The notes: a model not told the origin generated them from the letters alone. Positions 9,425 through 22,239 are shown, counted from the first letter of the stretch. The stretch: DNA of 64,000 nucleotides from Fagopyrum homotropicum (GCA_033239125.1 BSWB01000004.1:137156426-137220425), one strand, 5' to 3'. Program-made: numbers and translations.

Positions 9425-10476
9425 TCGGGATCCAGTAAGAACAAGTGTTATGGTAAGAAATAAGAACAATTATAGAGCGTTAGATTAAAGCACGAAAGGC
9501 CGAGATTTTACGTCTAATTGAGGTAAATTTGTATTAAGATTTATTGCAGTTTCAACGTTTGGTAAATAAAATATTCTATATCCGTTCATGATATATTCTA
9601 CACGTGTTATTTGGTAATTACATATTGTGTTGATTCATTTATGGAAATAAAGGTTTAGTCTCTTTCGCATTGCACGAATAAATAAGTCTGTGCAAGCACG
9701 ACTACAATATATATACATATTAACAACACTAGGAGCTAACAATATACTTAACACATGCACTATTAGTGCAAGCACGACTACAACATATTAAGTAATTTAC
9801 ATAATCAATTAGCAATATACCTTAACACGTGCACTACTAGTGCAAGCACGATTTCAATATATTAAAAAAAACTTCATAAGCACGATAACTTTTATTCAAA
9901 TGCACGAATATATATACATATTAAACACGATTGTATATATATTTTCTTATTCTTGCTTTTATAATCATGCATGTTTAAGGTTGCGCATGAGTTTATGAGT
10001 ATATTGTGCATCGTGCTTTATTAGTCGTGCATTGTGCTTTATTAGTTGTGTGTTAAACACAAAATCAAACCCATAATATTTAAGAAGAATAAAAATAATA
10101 ATGTTTAACAATATTTAAGATGAAAAAAATAAATAAGATTGAAGATGTGCACGTTTATATGCTTGTGCCTGAGGGTATATTGTGTTTTCTATATTCGTGA
10201 TTTCATAGTCGTGCTTTCGTATTCAAGACTCCGGACACGAGAAAATAATAAATTCGGTAAAATGTGTATAGTTATTAGTAAAACATGTATACATAATTGT
10301 AGCGAATATTTTGATATTAAAATGGTAACAATATATATATCAATCCTAATATAAAACCGGTGCAATTATTATGCAAATATAGAATTGAATCATGTACGTT
10401 GATTTTGTTTAATCATGTGGTACAAGTTTGTTCTTATTTCTTACTGTAACTTTGGTTCTTACTTGATCCTATCCCC
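9422..10476. mobile_element. MITE-like TIR element inserted in a (TA)n tract
   Basis: The ends form an imperfect inverted repeat of about 47 bases. The left arm contains GTAAGAAATAAGAACAA, and the right arm contains its exact reverse complement near 10428-10444, with further pairing outward to GGGATC/GATCC-like ends. The roughly 1-kb interior has no coding capacity and includes a short tandem repeat. Microsatellite DNA touches both ends, so the target was probably a TA repeat, as described for rice Micron-type elements. The superfamily is not settled. Confidence 0.7.
9690..9860. repeat. Tandem repeat, about 75-bp unit, inside the TIR element
   Basis: The phrase GTGCAAGCACGACTACAA occurs at 9690 and 9766, with a changed copy at 9840. 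Each is followed by AATATAT-like sequence and CTTAACAC(A/G)TGCACTA. Confidence 0.8.
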
Positions 10477-10583
10477 ATATATATATATATATATATATAG
10501 TCAGAATTAAATAAATTTATAATTATTAATATAACTTTTAAAACAGGTATCCAGTCCGGACTAATCCTGACCCGAATAAATGT

Positions 10584-10731
10584 ACTTGACTATTAAACAA
10601 AAGTCCATTCGGATGGGAACAAGTCTACTCAACAGTACCACAAGTAGCTTACCCTTTGCCTAATGAAGACGAGCTCTTCCATTGTTGAATTTGATCCTTC
10701 TGGTGCTTGACTATTAAACAAAAGTCCATTA
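10584..10731. repeat. 26-bp direct duplication next to exon 2
   Basis: The same 26 bases (beginning ACTTGACTATTAAAC on the plus strand, with one changed base near the left end) occur at 10584-10609 and 10706-10731, 122 bases apart. The second copy lies inside the presumed exon, so this small rearrangement affects the host gene. Confidence 0.8.
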
Positions 10732-10830
10732 GAGGAAGCTTTGCAGTACCTTCTTCAATGCTGTAGAAATCGTCAACCCATTCGGGATCGAGCACCGGGT
10801 GAGAATTGAACCACGCCTCGTCCAAGCTAG
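10655..10830 (-). CDS. Probable exon 2 of an EDR2-like / DUF1336 gene
   Basis: Reading leftward from an AG acceptor (10831-10832), the exon encodes a segment beginning ASLDEAWFNS and running through DPEWVDDFYSIEE. Plant EDR2-like proteins with a C-terminal DUF1336 (EDR2_C) domain carry an EEAWFDS motif just after the exon 1 peptide ending in NPTFQG. The first codon is completed by the single G that ends exon 1 at 41481, so the splice phase matches. The frame stays open to a TAA near 10652, beside a GGTAAGC donor. A second, equally protein-like frame opens from about 10745, so a one-base indel or a mis-set boundary is possible. Later exons are not in the window. The family call comes from remembered motifs, not a search. 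Confidence 0.5.
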
Positions 10831-11037
10831 CTGTTTAGTATATCATAGACATCATCACATCGTTAGTTTGCAATCTCAATGAGTTGTATTAGTCAAACGA
10901 AATGATAATGCTTGATTTATGATCTAAAGTTATAGAGTTGTCAAACGAAAACATAAATCCAATAGAAAAGTCAAATCCGACTTAACAACTTCAAAACAAA
11001 CCCAGTTGTACTGATAATCTGATTGATATTATTACAA

Positions 11038-11066
11038 CTAGTTTAACACCCGTGCCTTGCACGGGT
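11038..11066 (-). other. Hel1 3' terminus: hairpin plus CTAG
   Basis: Minus-strand reading gives ACCCGTGC-aag-GCACGGGT (11066-11048), about six spacer bases, then CTAG. This is the standard plant Helitron 3' end, and the same hairpin ends Hel2 at 48108-48126. Confidence 0.88.
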
Positions 11067-11067
11067 T

Positions 11068-11072
<5 letters not shown>

Positions 11073-11132
<60 letters not shown>
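11073..11132. repeat. (TA)n tract beside the Hel1 3' hairpin
   Basis: About 60 bases of AT dinucleotide inside the Helitron end. The Ile-Tyr open frame across it is spurious. Confidence 0.95.
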
Positions 11133-11142
<10 letters not shown>

Positions 11143-12425
11143 TGGACATTGTTCTATATAAGAGTATTTTATTTGTTAATAATATATGAATACAACGTTT
11201 CATGTAATGTCGACTTGTAATTAAAGCAAATAAAAATTCACTTAATTGTTGAATCAGTTCTCCATATAATTATGACTAATTTGGAGGCATACCAATGTAA
11301 CATCCGAAAATTTTATTTCCGGAAGTCGAGGTGTCTCGATATTTTCCGCGTCGGCGGCTTATTTTCCGCAGACACGTTTGCTGGTACGAGTTTTAACGCG
11401 GGAGAGAGGTTTCCTTTTTACTTTTCGACCTTGGGTAGAGGAATGAGGGGACAAGGAGACTGACCCTTGGGATATCCCACCTCCTTTGTCAGTCATTTAC
11501 TCTCTCCTCACTATTCCCCATCCACTTTTACGCTCTTTTTCCCTCTACTGCTTCTCTTCTTCTTCCTTGTTGCTTCTCTTCTTCCTTCTCCTTGGAAGAG
11601 TGGTGTGTGGAAGTTGCAGCTTGAGTATTCCGGATCTGTGGTGGTAAGTAGTCTTCTTCCCTCTTCCTCTTGCTGCTTGTATTCTCTTCTTCCTCTTCCC
11701 TTCATCTCCATGGCTATGGAGAAAGCTTTTGAAGGGAGATCTAGTAAACCCTTGTATTTCCCTTTCTTGAGCTCATTTAGGTCGTAGTGAGGAAGCTAAG
11801 ACATGTGGTGAAGGTTTAGAGAAGACCCAACAAGAGAAGGAGGCACTAGGAGCAAAGAACCCGTCGAAGAAACGAAGAAGACGAAGTTTCTGCTGCTCGA
11901 CCGTGGGGGCGGATCTATAGAGGCGCGGGGCGGATCAAGGCCACCGCAAGGACAGCCACCAGGGCGCAGGGGTGGCGCCAGGCATCCGCAGGAGCGGCGA
12001 CAGGGTCCGCCGGGAGCGTCAGCTTGCTTCCACGGCTGCGTTTTCTTCACCAGTAGGTTCCTCCCTCCCTTTCCTTTTGTTCCTTCCTTAGACTCTTGAT
12101 GTATATAGTTAGAAGCATGCTTAGGATGGATCTAGGACTTGTGAGAATGCCATATAGCGGTTGCTAGCCTTGGAGCCCTTATGACTTGGTGTGAATGATG
12201 ATCTTGAATTGAGTGTTGAGCATGATGATCCTCCTAAGCTAGTTGCTTCTTCTAGGCTGTTGTGGTTGATCATGTCCTTAGGTTGTATAGGCCGTTGTGA
12301 GTTTCCCTTGCTTGTTGAGAGTATCATGAGTACCTTCTAGGATGCATTCCTAGTTTGAGAGTTGAGGGATCTTGCTTAGATCACTAGAATGAAGTCTATG
12401 ACTCCGTGAGTATGGACTTGTGTTG

Positions 12426-14172
12426 TGTTCGCCCCTAAACGTGCGTGCAAATAAGCTTTAAATTTATAAAACTAGAATCAAGCAAGCGAACCCGCAGTGT
12501 ACGGATCGACGTAGTTAAGCAAGAATTCCAGAGTATCGAACACAGGGATTTGGGGAGAATAAATTCGATCGTAGGTTATCAAGCAATTGAATGTAAGAGC
12601 TTTGCAATATATTGGGAAAACAACAATCCTAAAGATCCAAGTATCCAGCTGTGCCAATCGATTCAAGATATACTTAAAGATATAAAGACAGAGTTGAGAT
12701 ATGCAAAGGTATGCTAATGTAAGGTAATCGTACGGTGAAGTTCCAAAAACCTTATATGACTCACCTACAAGACACTCTCTATACAGGTTGTTGAGGCTTC
12801 AATATAGAAAGGTTCTAAAGGCAAGAATTAATGTCAAATACCCAAACTTGTAATCCAAGGATCAAGACTAACTTAACCGATTAAGGTTGTGACACTCACA
12901 ATCGAGGTAGAGGTTGTTGAGGCTTCACTACCACCTAGAAAAGGCAAGCCTAAACTAAGTTAAAGAAAATCTTTGACTTTGGATTAAAGTAAAAGCAAGT
13001 TCGTAAACTTAAGAGAAATCACGGTTAGTTCTTGATATTCCACGGCCGTGGACTCAAGAACAGGCCGTAATTTAGGGTTCGTCAGCGATTCTCTCTAACT
13101 CTCAGGGTCTAATCTGTTTACGATCGATCTATCATCATCTAAGCCACAACTATCAACCCTTCACCTTAGAATTGTTAAGGGTTTTTAGCCAACAATAATC
13201 ATTATGATATCAAATTCAAGGTTTAAAAGATTGAATGATAAAAACTTCCGAAAACTTTCAATAAACTTCAAACCAATCTCAAAGTCACAATCAAGAGCAA
13301 ATATCGTCACTAGATTCGGAAAAGAACAAACAAACACAATCTTAGATAAGAAGGAAGAACGGGATGTCAATCCGTCTTCTAAATCAAACCTAAACAAGAA
13401 GAGAAATCTTCTTGCAAACACTCTTCCGAATCTTCGATCTTCCGTCAATCCAGAAATCCCAATGATAAGGCGCAAAAGTCTCCTAAACACAATCTCCGCC
13501 AAGTGCGAGATTAGGGCAATTCCAAGCGTAAACGTAGGATGCGTTTATGCGGAAGCGCAAGTCTAAAGCGAGGTCGCAAAGTCTCTAAGCGGAGGTGACG
13601 GAATCTCTCTTCGTCCGTCCTTTTATAGGGTATGATGAAGTAGCGGCCCGGCCCAATCTTTTAAAAGATCGTGGCTTAAAGTGTGGCGAAAAAGATCGCC
13701 AAGATCACGGTCGTGGAAGGTTCCACGACCGTAATTTAGAGCGTGGAATTCAACACGGTTTGAACACATGATTCCACGACCGTAGAAGCCACTGGAATGA
13801 ATCACGCTTCACTTGCTAGGGTTCCACGGCCGTGGAACTGAACGTGGAATGTAATACGGCCGTATTTTAGAGCGTGGTTTAGGGCAAGAACGTGATTCTT
13901 CCCTAGCCTCGTGCATTCCTCAAGTTAGCTCTCTTTTGGCTCCTAAGAATGACCTCAATTCATGGACATACTCAATCAACTCATCCTTGCTAAATTTCGT
14001 TCGGAAATGGCTCTCAATCACCTATAATCAACATAAAGCTTGTGTAGACATCCATATCGATAATATAGGCAAACTAGCTCACAAATGCAACAATGCTCAA
14101 TCAATGACTATCAATATGAATCAAATACGCTTAGAAAACGTGCCTAAAATATCACAATATTTCATGCTAACA
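12426..14172 (-). repeat. Athila A 3' LTR (1747 bp)
   Basis: On the minus strand it runs TGTTAGCATG...GGGGCGAACA. The same sequence recurs at 52018-53687 and, in part, at 15906-16642 plus 26725-27143. It includes several CCACGGCCGTGG-type palindromes (13040-13051, 13824-13835 and variants between 13700 and 13790). The open frames at 13185-13566 also occur in the right copy but resemble no protein I know. Confidence 0.88.
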
Positions 14173-15524
14173 AATAACCCCATACTTAACACTTGCTTGT
14201 CCCTAAGCAAGGTCTTTCAAAAGCTTTAAAACAAGAGTTAGGATAAAATATGTGTACCTTCTCAAAGCAATACTTCTTTTGGAGGAATGTGCCTTCTAAT
14301 CAATAGATCATGCTCAAATCTTGCTTCAATCGTTTATAGACTTTCATACACTTAATCAAAAAGTAAAGAGTAAAGAAAACTCATGAATCAATCAAACTTC
14401 CATACAAACATCATAACCCTTAAACATTATCAAAATCAATCATAAGAAACTTCGATTTAGATCACCAAGTCATATAACATTCTTTTGATCTTAAGGACTT
14501 TCAAAGAAAATGGTCTAGAATGTGGAAAGGGAAGGAAACTTTAAGGAATGTGGTGCATGAATCCGGGAAAGTGGACAACTACTCCTTCTTCTTCTTTTGC
14601 GGTTTTCGCAACACCTTCAACTTAGAGCTTCACTCTCTTCTTTTCATTTTTCGACTTTACTTTTGGAGTTATGGACAGAGGTGCACAAAAACCGAAGCCT
14701 AGGAGATTGGCGTTTCTCAATTTTTATGAGATGCCTCAAACCCTTAGCGCACATACCATAATCCGCTAGGAATATCGCTCAATCCGACTTTGGCAAGACA
14801 CAAACACCCGGCTATGTGAATGGTGCCGAGTTACTTATCGTCATGATTGACTTCCCCAAACCTACAATTTCTTTCTATTCTTTTGATTGCAAATAATTGC
14901 TCTCATGGCCCTCCCACATCAAACATGCCTTTTTCATTCACTTCTCCAAATTCCCGGATAGGTAAAGGAGGTCAATATTTCAATGAGGAGCTAAATGATC
15001 AAAGAAAGAAGAAAGAAAAATCGAATTGCCTTAATCATCTCAACAAGAAGTATAAGAACTTATAGTGTGATTTCAACTTCAATTTCTCAACATGATTTAA
15101 ATAACATTCATCACATTATGAAACTTGCAAAAGAGGTATAATCAACTCATTCAATTCCTTTTCAATTCACTATTCTTTTAAGCATGCAATTGTCATCAAA
15201 CTCAATTCACAAGTAGCGATTATCATAGAAATCATCTCAATTCATTAGAAGCACAAAATTTTCAAAAATTTTTCAATTTTTATGGGTTTTTCAAGTTCTT
15301 TTTCATGCAATACAATAATGAAATGTGCAACAATATAATGAACATGCAATGATAGTCTCGATAGAAGCAAACATAGTGAGTAAGAGTTATTACAACTTTT
15401 AGTCACACCCCACCCCATACTTGGGGGGCGAACATTGTCCCTAATGTTCAAAAGAAAGAAAGAAAAGAAAAAGAAACTCACAAAGTGGCGGTGGAGCGGC
15501 TAAAGCAAACGGTCATGCAAATCA
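14173..15524 (-). other. Athila A spacer with polypurine tract
   Basis: Non-coding DNA between the env-like frame and the 3' LTR. Minus-strand AGTATGGGGTTATT directly before the LTR is the likely polypurine tract. The stretch aligns with 53688-55048 of Athila B. I see no gene in it. Confidence 0.7.
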
Positions 15525-15905
15525 TCACTGCGGCGCTGGTGGAGGCGGGAATGGAGAGAAGCTAGGATCATATAACCGCCCAAACTGCTGGCGGTAGACA
15601 TCCCTCATCATGTGATCGAGGTCGTCCAAGCGTCCATTTCTAGCATCGGCTCGGATCTCCAATGCTCCTACTCTCTCCGAAAGACCAGTAGCCCAATCCG
15701 GCATCTGCTCATACCATCCCGGAGCCTGGTTGTACCATGCTGGAGCGTCGGACGGTGCTGGTGCTGGTGCTGGTGCAGATGGTACCTGTGTAGACCATGG
15801 AGGTGGAGCTCCGTACCATGAAGGAGGTGTGTCAGCCCATGTGGGTCTCTCACTCACGCTGGCGCGGTGAGAAGACGAGCCTGAAGCTCTAGCTGGATGT
15901 GGAGA
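15525..15905 (-). pseudogene. Athila A env-like frame, C-terminal fragment
   Basis: About 127 codons resemble the end of the Athila B env-like frame (55049-55564): a Trp/Tyr/Pro-rich region with repeated W-P-x-W-Y spacing, then a conserved tail including MMRDxYRQQFGR and a Pro-rich end. The N-terminal side is cut at about 15901-15906, where the sequence jumps into LTR DNA. The first residues of the open frame (to 15932) are therefore LTR-derived and not part of the protein. The role of Athila env-like proteins is unknown. No transmembrane segment is visible in the part that remains. Confidence 0.75.
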
Positions 15906-16642
15906 AATCACGGTTAGTTCTTGAGATTCCATGGCCGTGGACTCAAGAACAGGCCGTAATTTAGGGTTCGTTGGCGATTCTCTCTAACTCTCAGGGTCTA
16001 ATCTGTTTACGATCGATCTATCATCATCTAAGCCACAACTATCAACCCTTCACCTTAGAATTGTTAAGGGTTTTTAGCCAACAATAATCATTATGATATC
16101 AAATTCAAGGTTTAAAAGATTGAATGATAAAAACTTCCGAAAGCTTTCAATAAACTTCAAACCAATCTCAAAGTCACAATCAAGAGCAAATATCGTCACT
16201 AGATTCGGAAAAGAACAAACAAACACAATCTTAGATAAGAAGGAAGAACGGGATGTCAATCCGTCTTCTAAATCAAACCTAAACAAGAAGAGAAATCTTC
16301 TTGCAAACACTCTTCCGAATCTTCGATCTTCCGTAAATCCGGAAATCCCAATGATAAGGCGCAAAAGTCTCCTAAACACAATCTCCGCCAAGTGCGAGAT
16401 TAGGGCAATTCCAAGCGTAAACGTAGGATGCGTTTATGCGGAAGCGCAAGTCTAAAGCGAGGTCGCAAAGTCTCTAAGCGGAGGTGACGAAATCTCTCTT
16501 CGTCCGTCCTTTTATAGGGTATGATGAAGTAGCGGCCCGGCCCAATCTTTTAAAAGATCGTGGCTTAAAGTGTGGCGAAAAAGATCGCCAAGATCACGGT
16601 CGTGGAAGGTTCCACGACCGTAATTTAGAGCGTGGAATTCAA
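15906..16642 (-). repeat. Athila A truncated 5' LTR, left part
   Basis: This matches the 3' LTR from about 13013 onward with scattered mismatches, up to the T2 insertion. About 590 bases of the LTR, plus the primer site, are missing at the left. Confidence 0.88.
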
Positions 16643-19600
16643 TGTAACGCCCCAATTCTTGGCGCGTTTGCGATATTTTTTTCCCCCGGATTTTATCGAT
16701 ATTTTCATATCTTAGGTATGTTGAGTATTTTAAGTCGTAAATGTTATTTCACGAGTATACGTTATATTAATATGTTAATGGTATTTTTTATTTATAATTA
16801 TTTAAAATCTCGTTATTTAGTTACGAGATCGTTTTACACGTCGCAAGTATAAAATTTGTGAGTTTAATTATATATTCGATCCAAATATTTTATTCCCGAG
16901 TACTTTTATTATTTTTGGATACGTGTACGTATGTCGGTATTATATTTTGTCGGAAAATCGTGAATTTTTCCCGATTTGAAAATCCCATTCCGAATGTTTT
17001 AACGGGGTTTGTTATTATAATTCCTTTTATTTTAATTTTAATTTTTGGACAACAACCTGCAGATCTACGCCTAGCTTGACTCCTTGTTCTTGCAGCTACC
17101 TCTACCCAGCTACTTATTTTCCCTCTCCCACACTCAATGACTGATCCCTCCTACCCTCTACTACACGCTCAACCTCTCACCTTCTACTCTGATTCGCATC
17201 ACAGAAGCCCATCTTCACTCTCTTGCCTCATCTTTCTTCACGCAGAAGCTAAACAAACAAGGAGCACCTACAACACCTCCTTCCACATGCCGCCGCCATC
17301 GTCGGAGGGCTACTGTGCGCTTGCCGGAGTCGGACTAGGAGAAGCGACCTCTACGCCTCCAAACCGCAGCGTCTCGTCCCTCTCTTGATGCCTTGCTCGC
17401 GATGCCGTCGACGCTCGGCCACCCCCTTCGCCTCGCCCTTCCTGCTCCTCTGTCGAACCCTATTTGCCCTCCTCCCTCAAAAGCAACCCTCCATCTTCAC
17501 CATTCTCCGTCCTCACTCTTCGACTCCTCCCCATCTTCAATCTCTTCAAGGTACCCTCTGATTCCTCCATCATTACAAGACAACAACACCTCCACCTTCT
17601 GATGTTGCAACACCATCAGGAAGCCACCACCTCGCCGTCGCCGGACAAAGAAGCCGTCGGCATCGCCGCCCTCGCCATTTGCTAGAGAGCCCACCTCTAG
17701 TTGTTGCCTGATCTGGAGTCGCTAGAAAACTTACACCCGGACCTCGACACCACCTCGTCACCTACCGGAAGCACCCGGCGCCTCCTCCGTCCAGCAGCAG
17801 CCGCCTTCCTGGTTGAGCCTGGCCGGAGCAACGCAGCGCTTTCCTCCCTGCCGCCAATGTGCTAAGGTCCCAGTGTTCTGTATTCATTAATAGGGTTTAA
17901 GAAACCCTTTTTAACAAATGTGAATCGGGCCCCCTTGTTTTAGTATAATTTCAGTACACCACCCATATTTTATAATTGCAGCTATGGGTCACCCATATTT
18001 TATAATTGCAGCTTTGACCCATATTTCTACATTGTTGCATTTATGCCCTCTGTTGGATTATTTTCAGAAAATGCCCCGAGGTTTTAATTACGGATGATAG
18101 CCCATATTTCTAAAAATGTATAAGTTGCGCCGGAAAATGTGTTAGCGGTTTTTAACCTTGGTTTTAATTACGGGGATATTCTTATATTTATATATACCAT
18201 ATATTATGTCTTTGTTGGATTAAATTTGGTTTATGGATCAAAGATTAATTGTTGTTTATGACTATATTTCCATATTTGTATAATTGCCTCGGAAAATGGT
18301 TTTAACGAGTTTTAACCTTGGTTTGAAAGCGAGTTTTCCTTAAGACTTATATAAGTTAAATCTTCCGTTCAAATTTAGCGTACGAGCTAAATTTGTCTAA
18401 TTTTGGTGTTAGGTTCGGAAGCGTTCCGATGAAGACCTAACGAGTCCAAGTCGACATCCATAGACCGTCTTCCGTCTTTTGACGTCGTGTGAGTATCCTT
18501 TCCCGCGATCTAGCAATGTTTAGTATTACTATTATGCTAGGTTGGACAATCTAGCATAACTTAGAGTGAATGCCAAGTAGTGGCCTTGAACCTTAGGTGA
18601 GTTTTGAGGATTTATGATCGTTCTAAAGCTTGAAGTGTTATTATCTTGTGAGGATTGTAAGGCGTTGAGTGTTTGGTTGATCTTGTGAGCTTATGTAGAT
18701 TGAGATTATGGTTATATGTTTGTTGACATTGTGGTGACTAGGACGAGAGTATCCTAGCACGTGTTGTGATGGTTATGACCTTGTGAGATCGTGAGGATTA
18801 GGAGGTTGTTATCCTATCATGGTTGTGTTTTATGATCTTGCGAGATCATTGGGACTAGAAGTCTAAGGACTTCTAGTATGTGAGAGAGATGTTAATCGTG
18901 TGCCTTTTGACAGGCGTTGAGTGTCTTCCTGCGGGAAGCTGAGAGCGGGATATAGCGGGATTATCTTTGGGACAAGGTAAGTCTCCGGACTTACTTAGCT
19001 CGTATTCTTTGTATTAGCATTGATGTGTGTTGGTGGTGTGTGTTTTATTGTTTATAACAACCAAACCGGAATTAGGATTACCGACCTTATATTATTTTGG
19101 CCCAAGTGTATGATAACGGGCGGTGACAACTTGCCTAGCTCCCGCGAGAGCTAGGAGGTTCTCGGCGACTATCCCGTGCTGGTAGACGGTCGGATGCATC
19201 AGTACCATTCCATGCCGGTAAGTAGGGACCGAGGCGAGTTTCGGTGACTCTCGTGTCACAACTTAAGTTGAATTAGAACGGGATATGACTTAATAATAAA
19301 AAGATAATAAACCGGACTTGTGTGCTTTGGTGTATATTGTGTGTTATGTTGATTTACTTGTGTTTGTGCCTTTCACCTTGATTCTAATGCTTCGAATATT
19401 AGCTAACGGTTTTATACCGATTGTTGTAGATTGCCTTGCAGGTTAGGAACGCAGCCGAGAGATCTGGAAGAGTGGGCAGCCGGGGTTCCGTACATTTTAG
19501 GATTGGGTTTTGGTTGGAGCCGTGTTTGAGTTTTGTATTCATTATATATTGTATGTCGCGTGTATGACATTTGGTCTTTCGGTTGTATCTCGGCTGAAGT

Positions 19601-19773
19601 CTTTCGTTTGTATGGTTTTGGGTTTCTTTGCATTGCATAAAATGTATTTGGTTTTGGCCTTTATTTGTGTCTTGTTGCAAGATCCGGTGAAATTGTTATC
19701 AAGCTAAGGGTCGGGACCCATTGTGAGGTCCCAACCCGTAGCATCCCGAGTCCCGCGGATTTGGGGTGTTACA
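16643..19773 (+). repeat. T2 5' LTR (3131 bp)
   Basis: It runs from TGTAACGCCC to GGTGTTACA. A CT- and GC-rich island spans about 17090-17880. The phrase CCCATATTTTATAATTGCAG is repeated at 17965 and 17993. The conserved block at 18977-19262 contains the splice-donor hairpin and the covarying hairpin (19134-19155). Small open frames in the island (17137-17602) are mirrored in the 3' LTR and look non-coding. Confidence 0.95.
18977..19262 (+). promoter_or_regulatory. Conserved structured LTR block (T2 copy)
   Basis: GTAAGTC (18977-18983) and GACTTAC (18988-18994) form a 7-bp stem with loop TCCG; the left arm is a 5' splice donor. CCTAGCT...AGCTAGG at 19134-19155 forms the second hairpin. The same block is at 25923-26208 in the 3' LTR. 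Its function is inferred from conservation only. Confidence 0.55.
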
Positions 19774-19777
19774 AAAG

Positions 19778-19795
19778 TGGTATCAGAGCCCTAGG
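19778..19795 (+). other. Primer binding site of T2 (tRNA-iMet type)
   Basis: TGGTATCAGAGC lies four bases after the 5' LTR end, the same primer type as T1. Confidence 0.92.
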
Positions 19796-22239
19796 TTGAC
19801 AACAATGGCACTCGCAATCTTCTAAAGGCCGAATAAGGAATAAACAGAACCCCACGGGTTCTGAGTTTTCGTTTTAAAAATCACATGCATGAGTCGGGGT
19901 AGAATGTACGGACCACCACTCCTTCCGCGGATCTCGGCTGCGTAGTTTATTGGATTATTAGTGTATGTATATAAATATATATAGATATATATATGTGGAT
20001 TTAGGATGGTTGTTGGACTACTATTATATGTTGATTATAGTTATGCATGATGGACTTGTTATGTGAAAATGGTGGCATGATTTTTATATTGATATGAGTT
20101 TTTACATGTTGCATGATGATATCATATGAGTGTTAGAACCTTGTTTTGTTGTAATAAGTTTTGCTTGGATATGATATGTTGGTTATAGCAATGTGGACAT
20201 AGGACTTATATAGTCATATACGTAAACTAGGATATATAGTAGCATATGGTTTTTGGACCTTGTAGTTAGGATGATAGAAGGCTATCATCACACCTTGAAC
20301 AACGTCTTTTGGCTTGGGATAGTGTCAACACGAAGACGAATATACTCAAGTATCGAGTTGAACATCACGTTTTAGTGAGCACCCCGGTGATTCCTCAGAC
20401 TCCTTAGAGAGCATCTAAGCAGCCATATGAAGACTAGAGATGATGTTACCCACAAGGACAAACAAAGAGAAGAGAATGGTTATTAATGATAGAGATGTGG
20501 GAAAATTACACTTACAACACATTATGAAGGACGGTTAAGCATATGAATTTGGGTCATTTGACACAAACGAGCCGAGAAGGTGTAGTTATCTTATAGAAGT
20601 GGAAGGAAGAGGGGAGCGTGGAAAAGCTAACGGAGTTTGAAGTAAGGCAAATGAGCTAGTGAAGTTTAAGGCGGAATACCCCGAGAGGGTATCCTTCAGT
20701 AGTGTGGTAACGTGGAAGTATGGTAGGAGGGTAAGTCGTTGATCTTGAAAAGGGTCATTAATGAGTTAGTCAGTGACCATCGAGACTGTACATGTGGGGG
20801 TTGTATACTGGTGCGGTAGGTGGGAGGAGTAACCCAGGATTTGGGATCATGAAGAAGGGGATAAAGAACGTGGAATATTCGTGGTGGTTGAATGTCGGCA
20901 GTAAAGAGGTGTATCAAGGGAAGTGCAAATATATTAATAATGTAGAAATTTATCGTTTTTAGCAAGTGATGGTAGCATACCTTGTGGGATTGGAAAGACA
21001 AAGAGGAAGATGAGCCTTCTATGGTTATTGTGCGTAAAAGGGGAGTATATAAGGGGATGCATGGTATGGTTGTTCTAAAGTAATAAATGTCATGTTTTCA
21101 CGAACAAAAGCTAAGTCAAGTTCCATGACTCGCATGGCGAAGCCGTAGTGGCTATGACGTGAAACGAGAAATTTGGATTTGGGCAACGCGACAAGTTTAG
21201 AGTTATGATGTTAGTGCTCGGTGAAGTATTGAGTGGATCTTTCAGTGATGTGGTTGAAAAAAAAATAAAAAAAATTTGCCTAGTGTTTCTCCACGGAGCA
21301 TACTGGTACGGTTTTGAAGTTGTTCATGAATACCAAGAGATGCATAAGGTGGCCGACAAGAGTAAGAGAAGACCAATGTTTTGAAGTTTGATGTCACTGT
21401 GAGATGTACGAGAAGTACATGAAAGCTTGAGACCAAGAACCTCCGTTGTCGGATTGACATCGCAAAAAGAGAATGAAGTGAGTTTTACACCTACTTGAAG
21501 AAAGGATGTTTATAGTGCAAACTTACGTAAAATATGAAGAGTTCCTCCAATGTTTTGGGATGTCAGAGAAAGGGAAGAAGATGAGGTCAATTATTTTGAA
21601 GCACGGTTAAGTCCTGCAGTTTGGACCCCTATGGCTGCACCAAAAGCAAGGAACCTTATAAGATTTTTACAATCATGTCATCAAAGAGGGAAATTGGATT
21701 AAGTTAAAGGAACACTTAAATAAGGTCACGGGAGTCAGAAGACTCAAGCAAGTCTTTCCAATTCCAGAAAGGTCGAATCTTTGGAAGAGAATGGTCAACA
21801 TTGTAGCTAAAGATGGAACAATACACGTGTTTAAAGGACGTCACCCCAACAGATCGGGGTAGGTCGTTAGTATCATGACCACTTGTAAAATGGTAAGACA
21901 AGATTGTGTCGGTTATTATGATATGTGACGGGAAGGAAAAAAAAAGGTGAAACCTGAGATATCACGGATTCCAATACGTCAGAATGTAAGGTCGAGCTTG
22001 ATTTAATTCCGATGTTTAAGGCGCCATATGGAATAACATTTGTGCAGAGACATGAGTTGTGGAAGCAAGTGAAGGAGAAATTGCAAGAACATAGTGATAA
22101 GATTTCATTAGAATTAGTGAAATGTCATAGAGAACACCAGACGTTATCTTGAACTCTTGATTTGAAGTTCATATTAGAACATATCTTAAACTCTTGATTT
22201 GAAGTTGTTATGGGGAAATCCTAGTTTGCGAAAAGTGAA
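19796..22239 (+). other. T2 interior, left part: no recognisable coding
   Basis: About 2.4 kb where gag and protease should be. It is rich in stops in all frames, with no zinc knuckle or DTG motif visible. It is either very decayed or replaced by unrelated DNA. Confidence 0.6.

Noticed and set aside
11038..11066. Rho-independent terminator
   Set aside because: The GC hairpin followed by a short tail looks like one, but CTAG, the A/T flanks and an identical copy at 48098 identify a Helitron end.
13185..13566. 105- and 120-codon frames in the Athila LTR, repeated at 16074-16455
   Set aside because: Repetition comes from the LTR duplication. Athila B (52750-52970) has shorter, changed frames, so there is no sign of protein constraint.
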